From: Segatella copri | GTDB lineage: Bacteria; Bacteroidota; Bacteroidia; Bacteroidales; Bacteroidaceae | Assembly (NCBI RefSeq): GCF_026015625.1 | Contig: NZ_JAPDVG010000001.1 | Coordinates: 3,496,001-3,560,000 of the forward strand | DNA length: 64,000 nt | Direction: 5' to 3' | Shown: positions 8,494 to 17,365 of the stretch, piece by piece | Layout: every line of letters starts with the position of its first letter | How positions within the stretch are numbered: position 1 is the stretch's first letter | Notes under the pieces: model-generated | Database searches by the model: none | Seen by the model: the letters and a program-made list of their open reading frames with translations, nothing else | Told to the model about the DNA's origin: nothing | Position numbers and translations under genes: made by a program

Positions 8494-10392
8494 TTACTTT
8501 TTCTGTTCTTTAATCCGATGGAGGATGTCCGTATTGGTCTGACTGATGACCTTGAGGTCACGGAACAAGCGCAGTCGGAATCGCCACATTCTCAAATATA
8601 GTAGTGTGCCCACTGGGAAAATGATGGCTGCAATGATGTTGAGCCATTTCCGCTCGAATGGGCGTGTATGTGCCTTGACAGAAAGAACCGGATATTGGTT
8701 CATGTCGTGCAGGATATACTTGTTGGCGGTGTTGGTCAAATCTTCTATTACCTCTTCCAATTCTGCATTGATTCTTTCTATCTCATGGTCAGGCTCGTAT
8801 TTGAAGAATACATTGATGACGTTTGGAAGATGAACCAGTTTGTGTTCCTTATTATATAAGGTGATGTCTTGGTTTATTCTTTCCAGTTTCTCTGCATCCG
8901 CCTGATAGTCCGGGTCGGTGATGATGACTTCCTTGCCGAAGTAATGGCGTTTCTGTCGTAAACCGAGCAGTTTCATGAAGAACTCTTTGTAAACATCCAT
9001 ATTGAATACGGAAGAGTCATTGGTTGCCTTGTAGGTTACGAAGATAGCCAAAGGCGTCAATACTGCCGGTGCAAGACCTTTACCGAACCAGATGGCCCAC
9101 ATGCCACTTCTTGACATTCTGTATCCTGTATTGTCGAGGATAAAGAAGACGATGAACACAAGTACGGAGATGACGACAGGGAAACCCAGTCCTCCTTTTC
9201 GGATGATGGCTCCTAATGGCGCTCCGATAAAGAAGAATATGAGACACGAAAGGGCTAAGGTGAACTTGTTGATAGCCTCAATCTTGTGCTGTCTTATCAT
9301 GTAGTCTGCATCGCTCGTTGACATCGATTTGAAATCAAGGTCAGAAAGCTCCTGTTGTACGGTAGACTGTGCCTGGTTTACCGCCATGAGCTTCTTGTCC
9401 TGTGGCAACTTATTATATAAGGTGTCGAAAATGAGTTTTTCGCCCTTCTTGATTTCTTTGAGAGAGTCCTTCTTGTTGATGCGCTGTGCACCTCCATAGA
9501 ATCTCGCGTTGGCTTCGTTCAGGTAAATTCTTCCGATTGAATCATATAATTGGTTGAGCGAATCGATGTCGTGGTTGATTTTCTCCAGACTTTTACCCTT
9601 TGCATTTCCTGAAAGCGAAGCTGCATCGGTCATACTGAAGTCTCCATCAAAGTCGAGAATGATTTTTTTGGAAACGAAAGTCTCTCGTCTGTATGGTACG
9701 GCAGCAGTATTGGCAAGTGCACTGCTTTGCATGTTCTCAAACCATTCTCCACTGTAGAGACTCAGAACAAGATGCTTCTTTTCTGCTGTACTCTGGAGCA
9801 TGCCAGAATCTGCCAATATGATGGCGGCATCTTCATAGCTGTCGGTCATGCGGTAAATCATGATGCCGTAAAGCTTTCCGGTTTTCAAATCCTTCTTCTG
9901 CACATAAAGGTTGCAGTTTGGAATACCATCATAGAAGATTCCTTCCGGAATTTCCAGCTCCGGGCTTTTCTGTTTCATGGAAATCAGAAGTTGTGCCAGT
10001 TTCATGTTCGACTTAGGTCCCACATTGTTCTGAAAATAGAATGAGCCAAACATGATGATGACGGTGATGACAATGAGTGAGCGGAAAGCTTGCATCAGTG
10101 AAATGCCGGCAGCCTTGATGGCTGTAAGTTCCGAACTCTCGCCGAGATTACCGAACGTCATGAGTGAAGACAGGAGAATAGCCAATGGCAGGGCCTGCGG
10201 TACGAGCATCAGGCCCATGTACCAGAAGAATTGAGCCATCACGTCCATCGTGAGTCCCTTACCGATGAGTTCATCAATATATCTCCACAAGAACTGCATC
10301 ATCAGCACAAACTGGCAGATGAAGAAAGTTCCCATGAAAAGGAGACCAAACTGCTTGGCAATAAATATGTCTAATTTCTTAATTCTAAGCAT
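8494..10392 (-). CDS. LptF/LptG family lipopolysaccharide transport permease
   Basis: This 632-residue YjgP/YjgQ-family membrane protein belongs to the permease part of the ABC machine that lifts LPS from the inner membrane towards the outer membrane. Segments near residues 12-36 and 55-78 begin the membrane part, a large periplasmic region follows, and further hydrophobic segments (FTLALSCLIFFFIGAPLGAIIRKGG, FPVVISVLVFIVFFIL) lie after residue 370. A last membrane segment is near the C terminus (NIIAAIIFPVGTLLYL). It is much longer than the E. coli proteins (about 360), as is common in Bacteroidota. LptF and LptG cannot be told apart here, so no symbol is given. Confidence 0.88.
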   Translation of the reverse strand: MLRIKKLDIFIAKQFGLLFMGTFFICQFVLMMQFLWRYIDELIGKGLTMDVMAQFFWYMGLMLVPQALPLAILLSSLMTFGNLGESSELTAIKAAGISLMQAFRSLIVITVIIMFGSFYFQNNVGPKSNMKLAQLLISMKQKSPELEIPEGIFYDGIPNCNLYVQKKDLKTGKLYGIMIYRMTDSYEDAAIILADSGMLQSTAEKKHLVLSLYSGEWFENMQSSALANTAAVPYRRETFVSKKIILDFDGDFSMTDAASLSGNAKGKSLEKINHDIDSLNQLYDSIGRIYLNEANARFYGGAQRINKKDSLKEIKKGEKLIFDTLYNKLPQDKKLMAVNQAQSTVQQELSDLDFKSMSTSDADYMIRQHKIEAINKFTLALSCLIFFFIGAPLGAIIRKGGLGFPVVISVLVFIVFFILDNTGYRMSRSGMWAIWFGKGLAPAVLTPLAIFVTYKATNDSSVFNMDVYKEFFMKLLGLRQKRHYFGKEVIITDPDYQADAEKLERINQDITLYNKEHKLVHLPNVINVFFKYEPDHEIERINAELEEVIEDLTNTANKYILHDMNQYPVLSVKAHTRPFERKWLNIIAAIIFPVGTLLYLRMWRFRLRLFRDLKVISQTNTDILHRIKEQKK

Positions 10393-10457
10393 TTCAATAT
10401 TCTGTTGTTTCAGACCTTTTTTTATTTAAAATAATAGCAGGTCTGTTATTCAGCGTG

Positions 10458-10465
10458 CAAAGGTA
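10458..10465 (-). promoter_or_regulatory. -7 element for the lptF/G-ribBA unit
   Basis: The minus strand reads TACCTTTG, matching TAnnTTTG, about 65 bases before the permease start. An AT-rich stretch lies upstream. Confidence 0.55.
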
Positions 10466-10588
10466 ATACAAAAAAATAAGAAAACCTTTATTTTTCGTTT
10501 TTTTTATATATGTAATTAGGTGAAAGAGGGGCTGAAATGTGAGGAAAAAGAGAAAATGAAACTTTTTTTGAAAATTTCTGCCGAAAAA

Positions 10589-10620
10589 TTTGTTCAATTC
10601 AAATAAATGTATTACCTTTG
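10589..10620 (+). promoter_or_regulatory. Promoter of the CAU tRNA
   Basis: A TTTG element at 10589-10592 and TACCTTTG at 10613-10620 are separated by 20 bases, a full match to the Bacteroidota promoter form. The tRNA begins 31 bases later. Confidence 0.7.
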
Positions 10621-10651
10621 CACCCGCAAATGAGAAATCAATTGCTTGGAT

Positions 10652-10725
10652 GGCGGGATAGCTCAGCTGGTTAGAGCGTCGGATTCATAATCCGGAGGTC
10701 GAGGGATCGTGGCCCCCTCCCGCTA
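10652..10725 (+). tRNA. tRNA with CAU anticodon, probably elongator tRNA-Met
   Basis: A cloverleaf can be drawn by eye: acceptor 10652-10658 with 10718-10724, D arm 10661-10677, anticodon stem 10679-10683 with 10691-10695, loop TTCATAA with CAT at 10686-10688, a 5-base variable loop, and T arm 10701-10717. CCA is not encoded. The T loop reads ATCGTGG instead of the usual TTCRANN, and the T stem has one A-C mismatch. An Ile-CAU (lysidine) identity is possible, but the acceptor stem fits Met better in my judgement. It is not an initiator type, because the acceptor starts with a G-U pair and the GGG/CCC anticodon-stem signature is missing. Confidence 0.88.
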
Positions 10726-10735
10726 CAAGATGAGA

Positions 10736-10765
10736 GACATCAACTTTTTAGTTGATGTCTTTTTT
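10736..10765 (+). terminator. Terminator of the tRNA transcript
   Basis: A perfect 10-bp stem (GACATCAACT / AGTTGATGTC) with a TTTT loop is followed by TTTTTT, 10 bases after the tRNA end. Confidence 0.88.
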
Positions 10766-10776
10766 ATGCTCTAAAC

Positions 10777-10886
10777 TTTTCCACACTTATTCACTTCTCA
10801 TAGAAAAGTTATCCACATATGTGTTGATAACTATGTTATTCCGTTGGTTATCAGATGTTTTTCCTGTTGGTAACTGGTGTGGAAAA
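10777..10886. other. Cluster of DnaA-box-like sites (candidate replication or DnaA-control region)
   Basis: Within 110 bases lie one perfect TTATCCACA (10809-10817) and five near matches. The plus-strand ones are TTTTCCACA (10777), TTATTCACT (10787) and TTATCAGAT (10848). The minus-strand ones are TTATCAACA (10822-10830) and TTTTCCACA (10878-10886). The next 180 bases are AT-rich. Genes to the left run leftward, and the tRNA and regulator to the right run rightward, which is the pattern around an origin. This is suggestive only; no genome-wide skew can be seen from one window. The rest of 10393-11065 holds the tRNA, its signals and the TATATTTG element at 10986-10993. Confidence 0.4.
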
Positions 10887-11065
10887 GATAAATATGAAAG
10901 ATTTTCGTATGTTTTTCTTGGTGTTCTCAGAATAAATTATTTGCAAAAAACTGACCAATGGGGCTAAAATACAAAAAAAAAGTTGTATATTTGCAGCGGT
11001 AAGTTTTATTTTTAGGCATTTGTTGAATGCCTCTTCTTTATAAACAAAGAATTTGCATAAGCTGT

Positions 11066-13879
11066 ATGAAACGAAAATTACACCTTATTATATATGTAGC
11101 GATCATCGTGTTGCTGACCGGTTGTGCTCAGCAGCCTAGGAAGTATGTCATTGGCGTATCCCAGTGTTCGGAAGATATCTGGCGTGATAAACTGAATGAT
11201 GAACTCAAGATGGGCGAATATCTCAACGATTCGCTTATCGTGAAACTGGCTTCTTCCAACGATGATAATGTGTTGCAGAATAAGCAAATTAACCGGTTTG
11301 TCGATGAGGGCGTAGATTTGCTTATCGTATCTCCTAATCAGCTGAGTGCTATATCCAAGGCTGTAGAGCGTGCTTACGATAAAGGTATTCCTGTGATTCT
11401 CTATGACAGGAAGACCAATTCTGATAAGTATACGGCATTTATCGGCTGCGATAACTATACGATAGGTAAGTCGATGGGCACTTTTATCGCCCAGCAGCTT
11501 CAGGGTAAAGGGCGCATCGTTGAAATCAGTGGCTTAGAGGGATCTTCGCCTGCTTTGGAGCGCCATCGTGGTTTTATGGATGCTATCAAGCCTTATTCAG
11601 GGTTACAAGTTGTAGCCTCCGAAGGAGGAAACTGGAAAGAAGAGGGTGGAATCCAGGCGATGAAACGCATATTGCAACAGACACAGGACTTTGATTATGT
11701 CTTTGCCCATAATGACCGTCTTGCCTGGGGAGCTTATGTGGCTGCCCGCCAGATGAGGGTAAAGCGTAACTATAAGTATACCGGAGTAGACGGCATGGCT
11801 ACCGAAGGTGGCGGTTTGGAACTTGTGCGCGATGGTATTTTCGAAGCCTCTTATCTTTATCCTACCAAGGGTGATGAGGTTATAGCGCTTGCCATGAAGA
11901 TATTAAAGCATAAGCCTTATAAACGTGATAATTATCTGAGCACTTCTATCATAACCCAGGCAAATGCCGATCTCACCTTGATGGAGGCTAGGGATGCCGA
12001 GCGCCAGGCGCGAAATCTGAAGGCTTTGCATAAACAGGTTGATCAGTATCTGTCTGATTATAACTCACAGAAAATCATGCTCATAGGTCTGTGTCTGTTC
12101 CTCTTTGTTTGCCTCGCAGCAGCTGCTTTGATCTTCAGAGGTTATATGATAAAAGTGAGACTGAACGAAAAATTGGCTAAGACAAATGGCGAACTGAAGC
12201 GACTGAATGTTGAATTGGGTGAGAAGAATGAGGAAATGAAGCGACTGAACGAGGAGGTATTAGAGCTGACTCATTCCCGTCTGGTATTCTTTACTAATAT
12301 CAGTCATGAATTTCGCACGCCTTTAACCCTGATAGCCGACCCGGTAGAGATGCTTCTTGAAGATACCGGCATCAAGGGAAAGAGTCGTGAACTCTTGAAG
12401 ATGGTGCAGCGTAACGCCCTTGCTCTCCAACAGTTGGTAAGTAACATTCTTGATTTCCGTAAGATTCAGAATGGTAAGATGGAACTGAAACTCTATCGTT
12501 TCGACATTGTGAAAACCTTGACGATGTGGGTGGGCGACTTCCAGCTTACTGCCGAGCGCAAGCAGATCAGACTGCATCTGGATGTTGATGACTTGACAGG
12601 CAGCCATGAAATGATTGCCGATCAGGAGAAGATTTCCCGTATCGTGTTCAATCTGTTGAGCAATGCCTTGAAATATACGCCTGCTGGTGGCGAAATCTTT
12701 GTATCGTTGAAAGATGAAGGTGCCAATCTCCGTCTTGATGTGAAAGATACGGGCAAGGGTATCTCGCAGGATGAGGCTGATAAGATCTTTGAACGCTTCT
12801 TCCAGGCTAAGGGTGCTGCCAGCGGTACGGGTATCGGTCTGGCTCTGGTGAAATCATTTGTAGAGTTGCATCATGGTGAGGCTAGGGTAGAAAGTGAACT
12901 GGGAAAGGGCTCTGATTTTATCGTTGTCATTCCTCGTGAGCAGGAGGGTGATTCACAAGTTATCCACAATGATGTGGATATTGTGGATAACTCTGTAAAT
13001 GCTTCTGCATCAACTGGTAAGAATGTTGTAGATGAATCTGTTTTGCAATATATTGACGATGGAGACAGAAGTCGTGGAAAAGTTCAGCGGTTGGTAAGCG
13101 AGAATACCAATCGTCCTACTGTTCTGGTTATTGATGATAATACTGATATCCGTCAGTATGAGCGTACACTTTTGCAGGATGAGTATATTGTTCTTGAGGC
13201 TGCTGATGGTAAAGAGGGTCTGGCTGTCGCCTTGAAAGAGGTGCCTGACCTGGTGATTTGCGATGTGATGATGCCTGTTATGGACGGATTGGAGTTGACA
13301 GAACAGCTGAAGACGAATACGGCTACCTCTCATATCCCTGTTATTATGCTTACGGCGAAGAACCTGGAGGAGCATCGCGCAGAGGGTTATGAGCATGGCG
13401 CTGATTCCTATATTACCAAACCATTCCACAGCAAGGTGCTTCTCGCCCGTATCGAGAATCTCCTGCGACAGCGTCAGCTTCTGAAGAATCTTTATCAGGG
13501 GGCTCAAGAGGCTGAGAAAGAGATTTCTGAGTCTCATTTGGAAGACCGTGACAAGCAGTTCCTCAAGCAGCTTCAAGCCATTATCCAGAAGAATCTTTCT
13601 GATAGCGAGTTTGGAGTTGAGGATATGGGACAGCAGATTGGTTTAAGCCGTGTGCAGCTCTATCGCAAGGTGAAGGCGATGACTGGCTCTTCTGTTGTAG
13701 ATTTACTCCGTAAGGCTCGCCTTGCCAAGGCTAGGCGTTTGCTCGAAACCCGTAGCATGAGTGTGTCAGAAGTTGCCTATGAAGTGGGTTTCTCAGCGCC
13801 GTCTTACTTCACAAAATGTTTCAAGGAAGAGTATGGAATGTTACCTGGTGATGTAGGTAATGTTTTGGGAAATAACTAG
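11066..13879 (+). CDS. Hybrid two-component regulator with periplasmic sugar-binding sensor
   Basis: This 937-residue one-protein signalling system has an N-terminal signal segment ending in LLTGC and a type I periplasmic-binding (LacI/ribose-binding-like) sensor at about 25-320. A membrane segment follows at about 343-365. The kinase has its H-box FTNISHEFRTPLTL with His414, the N-box FNLLSNALKYTPAGG, DTGKGI and GTGIGLALVKS. The receiver domain has the phospho-acceptor Asp733 in VICDVMMPVMDG, and an AraC-type helix-turn-helix closes the protein. HTCS proteins with this sensor type, such as BT1754 of Bacteroides thetaiotaomicron, bind fructose and switch on fructan genes. With GH32, fructokinase and SusCD nearby, a fructose/fructan sensor is the likely role. 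The Met at 11066 is chosen because it begins the signal segment; TATATTTG at 10986-10993 is the likely -7 element. Confidence 0.92.
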   Translation: MKRKLHLIIYVAIIVLLTGCAQQPRKYVIGVSQCSEDIWRDKLNDELKMGEYLNDSLIVKLASSNDDNVLQNKQINRFVDEGVDLLIVSPNQLSAISKAVERAYDKGIPVILYDRKTNSDKYTAFIGCDNYTIGKSMGTFIAQQLQGKGRIVEISGLEGSSPALERHRGFMDAIKPYSGLQVVASEGGNWKEEGGIQAMKRILQQTQDFDYVFAHNDRLAWGAYVAARQMRVKRNYKYTGVDGMATEGGGLELVRDGIFEASYLYPTKGDEVIALAMKILKHKPYKRDNYLSTSIITQANADLTLMEARDAERQARNLKALHKQVDQYLSDYNSQKIMLIGLCLFLFVCLAAAALIFRGYMIKVRLNEKLAKTNGELKRLNVELGEKNEEMKRLNEEVLELTHSRLVFFTNISHEFRTPLTLIADPVEMLLEDTGIKGKSRELLKMVQRNALALQQLVSNILDFRKIQNGKMELKLYRFDIVKTLTMWVGDFQLTAERKQIRLHLDVDDLTGSHEMIADQEKISRIVFNLLSNALKYTPAGGEIFVSLKDEGANLRLDVKDTGKGISQDEADKIFERFFQAKGAASGTGIGLALVKSFVELHHGEARVESELGKGSDFIVVIPREQEGDSQVIHNDVDIVDNSVNASASTGKNVVDESVLQYIDDGDRSRGKVQRLVSENTNRPTVLVIDDNTDIRQYERTLLQDEYIVLEAADGKEGLAVALKEVPDLVICDVMMPVMDGLELTEQLKTNTATSHIPVIMLTAKNLEEHRAEGYEHGADSYITKPFHSKVLLARIENLLRQRQLLKNLYQGAQEAEKEISESHLEDRDKQFLKQLQAIIQKNLSDSEFGVEDMGQQIGLSRVQLYRKVKAMTGSSVVDLLRKARLAKARRLLETRSMSVSEVAYEVGFSAPSYFTKCFKEEYGMLPGDVGNVLGNN

Positions 13880-13887
13880 TAATGAGA

Positions 13888-13928
13888 GAAAGCAGCTGGG
13901 GGCAAAATGTCGTCAGCTGCTTTCCTTT
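13888..13928. terminator. Bidirectional terminator between the regulator and dinB
   Basis: An 11-bp perfect stem (GAAAGCAGCTG / CAGCTGCTTTC) with a 15-base loop lies between the two converging genes. CTTTT follows on the plus strand. On the minus strand the stem is followed by a short TCTCTCATT run, so it probably works better for the regulator. Confidence 0.65.
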
Positions 13929-15049
13929 TATGTCTCCCAATCTTCAAATTCCAGTTCAAGCTCTTTGTACTCAGGCTTTTGTATACTGTTTTCTTTATCC
14001 TCCATCCTTGCTTCTTCGGATGTTGCATTGCTTACGGATAGACCGATAAGACGGATGGGATGGATTGAAGAGTAATCTACCTGTTGAAGTAAGCGCTTCG
14101 CCAGGGGCAAGATATCATCCTTCTTTTTCAGAACCTTTTCTTGTGAGATGCTTCGTGTTATCTGGGTAAAATCGGCAAACTTCACCTTCAGCGTCAGGGT
14201 TCTTCCTTCGAAACCGCTTTTGGCGATGCGCTCCAGCAGTTCGAGTACGGTATGATACAGTTCGATAATCACAGCCGTTTTTAGATAGATATCTTCCAGG
14301 AAAGTCTGTTCGCAGCCTACCGATTTCCGTTCCCGGTAGGTGATGACAGGTCGTTCATCTATCCCCCTTGCGAAATCATAGAAGATGTGTCCGGCTTTTC
14401 CGAACACTTCTACCAGATGTTCTTCGGATACTTTCCTCAGGTCAGCTCCGTTGAAGATACCCATGAAATGCATCTTTTGCAGTGTTTTCTTGCCCACGCC
14501 CCAGAAATCCTCTACAGGAAGCTGGGCGATGAAATCGAGTGCCTTGTCGGGATGAATGGTGCAGATGCCGTCGGGCTTGCGGTAATCAGAAGCCACTTTG
14601 GCGAGAAACTTGCAGTAGCTGATGCCAGCCGAGGCGGTGAGTCCGGTTGCCTCCTTGATACGGGTTTTGATTTCTTTGGCAATATCCACCGCCAGTTCTA
14701 TCCCTTTCTTATTCTGTGTTACATCAAGAAAGGCTTCATCAATGGAGATGGGTTCGATGAGGTCGGTATATTCCTGGAATATCTGATGTATCTGATGGGA
14801 TATTTTAGCATAATAATCATGCCGGCAGGGCACGATGATGAGGTTAGGGCAGCGCTGCTTGGCTTGAGCGATGGATTGCGCCGAGTGAACGCCATACTTC
14901 CTTGCCTCATAGCTGGCTGTAGAAACCACACCACGAGGTCCGTCGAAGCCAACCGCTACCGGTTTGCCCCGAAGTTCCGGATTGTCTCTTTGCTCTACCG
15001 CAGCAAAGAAGGCATCCATGTCGATATGTATGATCTTTCGCTCTGTCAT
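13928..15049 (-). CDS. dinB: DNA polymerase IV (Y-family, lesion bypass)
   Basis: This 373-residue Y-family polymerase copies past damaged bases. The metal-binding IHIDMDAFFAAVEQ lies at the N terminus, and SIDEAFLDVT with the second acidic pair is about 100 residues in. The YCKFLAKVASDYRKPDG segment, the HhH-containing thumb (LPVEDFWGVGKKTLQKM) and the C-terminal little-finger domain (GRTLTLKVKFADFTQITRS) follow. The start at MTERKIIHIDMD (15049) is chosen over a longer reading because that motif sits at the N terminus in this family. No LexA-like site was recognised upstream. Confidence 0.94.
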   Translation of the reverse strand: MTERKIIHIDMDAFFAAVEQRDNPELRGKPVAVGFDGPRGVVSTASYEARKYGVHSAQSIAQAKQRCPNLIIVPCRHDYYAKISHQIHQIFQEYTDLIEPISIDEAFLDVTQNKKGIELAVDIAKEIKTRIKEATGLTASAGISYCKFLAKVASDYRKPDGICTIHPDKALDFIAQLPVEDFWGVGKKTLQKMHFMGIFNGADLRKVSEEHLVEVFGKAGHIFYDFARGIDERPVITYRERKSVGCEQTFLEDIYLKTAVIIELYHTVLELLERIAKSGFEGRTLTLKVKFADFTQITRSISQEKVLKKKDDILPLAKRLLQQVDYSSIHPIRLIGLSVSNATSEEARMEDKENSIQKPEYKELELEFEDWET

Positions 15050-15105
15050 TGTTATGCAAACTGGCAATATAATGCGAGTTTGGCATGAATTCATTCTCTA
15101 TGTGT

Positions 15106-16866
15106 TTATATTTCATTTACTTCGTCAATTCTCGCCAGTTCCCATCCCTTGAACTGCATGATAATCTTATGGAGTGTCGTGCCTTGGCGTAATGCCTCCA
15201 CTCTTGGTGCTTTGGCATATCGCTTGATTTGTTCCTCGGCATCAAGCCATTGCTTTGCACCCTTAGTCATCTTGCCATCTTCTGTTAGAGTATCGAATTC
15301 TTTCTTAGACAATACCTTTAGCTCGATGATATAACTATGCTTCGTAGGGTAGTGGGTCAAGTTTGGAAGGAGGAAGAAATCGCAATAACCATGGTTCAAT
15401 TCCAACTCTGGGGCAGTATAGTAATAATTGTTGAGGCTGAAATATGCCATGAAGAAACCTTGCAAGTTGCGCTCTGCCTCTATGCCATCCCTAACAGATG
15501 ATACTTCGGCGTATGCTTTTGCCATATACTCCAAGCATTCCTTCCACTTGCCCTCAAAAGCCATATAGGTAAACATGGTCTTGAGGTTGGAGGTATTGAT
15601 GTATTTCTCCTCTTGATACTGCTCTAACAGATAATTATAATATTGTTTGCGTACATTATTATTAGGAATGCCCAAAATCAGTTGATCTCCAAAAGTATCC
15701 TTGATGGTCAACATACCATAGTAGAACAATAAACTGATGAATATCTCAGGATTTGTCAATGCCTTTGCCGGGAATGATTCCTCGATGTTTCCTACAATTT
15801 CTCCTTTTTCCGCAATGGTCATGATGACACCCTTTCGGTCTCCGTCCAACTTGTCGAGCTGGAGGAGCTTCTTCATCTTGTTGTAGTCGGTCTTGGTGTT
15901 AGGGTCAATCATCTGGCGTGGAGCTTCCCCAGTCTCCATATAGTTGCGGAGATAGTATAGTACCATGTCGCAGTTGAATACCTTGCTTTGGGTTCTCAAT
16001 GCCTCCTCTGAAAAACAATAGTTGTCGTACCAAGGTTTCATGTCCTCGATAATAGCTTCTACATCTGTATCGGCTGGTAAGTCGCCTGAATTCTTGTAGT
16101 AAGTGAATAGGTCTCTTACATCTTCTGTGGAGAAACCAAGCATCTGGTTGAATGGTGCCTTGGTAGAGATATGCCAGCCGATGTTGAAACCGCTGGTTAA
16201 GTCATCGAGCGTTACAGGGCTTACACCAGTCATGAAGATACGGGCAAACATGCCCTTGAACACCTTGAAAATCTCACGATAGAAGCCGCTGGCATGGGTC
16301 AATGCCCAATATACATCTTCCCCGTGCTCGTTAAGCACCACGTTGGTGAAGTTGTCGTATTCGTCCACGATGAGGAATAGTTGATAACCATTCTTCTGAG
16401 CCTCCATTGCGAGGGCGTTCAATTTGCCCGAAGCATAGTTGATGCCTTTTATCTTGGCGATAGCCTCTGGGGTATAGTAGTCCTTGTAAAGCGTATCTAC
16501 AAAGAAATCCACGCATTGACCGCAATAGTCATTGAATCGGTCTTCCAAGAGCTTGATGCCGCCTCCTATCTTCGAGAAGTCAAGGTATAGTACTTGGTAC
16601 TTGCCCTGCTGTGGGGTAGGATGGGAGCCAATCCAAAGGTTGCCAAAAAGTTCTTGGAACCTTTCTGTCATGCTGATGTCGTAATAAGCACGCATCATGC
16701 TTATCAGCAAACTCTTGCCGAATCTTCGAGGACGTATAAAGAAGAGAGCGTCTGCCTCTTTTTCCAGCAAAGGCAGATACATAGTCTTATCGACATAATA
16801 CTGGTTTCGCTCGATAATATCGACGAAATTAGATACTCCGTATGGTACTCTTTTAGATTGTTCCAT
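15106..16866 (-). CDS. AAA-ATPase-like protein with C-terminal PD-(D/E)XK nuclease-like domain
   Basis: This 586-residue protein belongs to a family that is abundant and often multi-copy in gut Bacteroidota. The N-terminal part (VPYGVSNFVDIIERNQYYVDKT) leads into a P-loop variant RPRRFGKSLL at about residue 50 and a Walker B-like LFLIVDEYDNF at about 165. The C-terminal 120 residues contain the nuclease-like set CDFFLLPN followed by SYIIELKV. The biological role is unknown. A broken second member of the family is split between 19254-19624 and 31685-32288. A TATCTTTG element at 16900-16907 is the likely promoter. Codon use and length look normal. Confidence 0.85.
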   Translation of the reverse strand: MEQSKRVPYGVSNFVDIIERNQYYVDKTMYLPLLEKEADALFFIRPRRFGKSLLISMMRAYYDISMTERFQELFGNLWIGSHPTPQQGKYQVLYLDFSKIGGGIKLLEDRFNDYCGQCVDFFVDTLYKDYYTPEAIAKIKGINYASGKLNALAMEAQKNGYQLFLIVDEYDNFTNVVLNEHGEDVYWALTHASGFYREIFKVFKGMFARIFMTGVSPVTLDDLTSGFNIGWHISTKAPFNQMLGFSTEDVRDLFTYYKNSGDLPADTDVEAIIEDMKPWYDNYCFSEEALRTQSKVFNCDMVLYYLRNYMETGEAPRQMIDPNTKTDYNKMKKLLQLDKLDGDRKGVIMTIAEKGEIVGNIEESFPAKALTNPEIFISLLFYYGMLTIKDTFGDQLILGIPNNNVRKQYYNYLLEQYQEEKYINTSNLKTMFTYMAFEGKWKECLEYMAKAYAEVSSVRDGIEAERNLQGFFMAYFSLNNYYYTAPELELNHGYCDFFLLPNLTHYPTKHSYIIELKVLSKKEFDTLTEDGKMTKGAKQWLDAEEQIKRYAKAPRVEALRQGTTLHKIIMQFKGWELARIDEVNEI

Positions 16867-17099
16867 GATGAATGATTCCTTTCTTTCTTATTCTTTCTGC
16901 AAAGATAATGGAAATATTTGATATTTGTGCCGTTTTGGTGAAAAAAATGTTTTGAATCATTGCAGAAGCCCCCATGCTTTTCGTTTATCCTCTATTGCTT
17001 ATGTTATGTTGGACGAATTCTTGTATCTGATGCAATGGTTTTTTAACGCTGTTTTTTGTATGAGTCATTTCTTTGCCTATTGAAACAGGCTTCGTTGGT

Positions 17100-17365
17100 C
17101 ATTGCAAGTACTTGCGTTAGCCAATGAAAGTACTTACGATAGCCAACGAAGCTATCTGTGTCTGTTTCCGGAGTCGTCATCGATAGCTTATTGAGTCGTC
17201 TCCGTTAATTCATTGAGACATCTCCGATAGCTTGCAAAGCCGATTGAATATGCTAACTCAGTTACTTTAGTAAGCTCACTCAGCCACTTTCGTAAGCTGA
17301 TTCAAGCACTTGTACTCGTAAACTCAAGCACTTGTACTCACTAATTCAAGTACATCATGATACGT
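17100..17365. repeat. Array A: twelve degenerate tandem units, period 22 bp
   Basis: Units start at 17100, 17122, 17144 (this one 24 bp), 17168, 17190, 17212, 17234, 17256, 17278, 17300, 17322 and 17344. Neighbouring units are most alike: AAGTACTT in the first two, CTCCG in the middle, CACTTTCGTAAG-like next, and TCAAGCACTTGTACTC near the end. The period is not a multiple of 3, so this is not a coding repeat. The rest of 16867-17640 holds the ATPase promoter and AT-rich sequence with no supported gene; a 76-codon frame at 17381-17611 has no recognisable features. Confidence 0.75.

Noticed and set aside
10752..10967. Short plus-strand frame after the tRNA
   Set aside because: It begins inside the tRNA terminator and runs over the DnaA-box-like cluster; no coding features are visible.
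17100..17365. CRISPR array
   Set aside because: There is no alternation of constant repeats and unique spacers, units are only 22 bp, and no cas genes are in the window.
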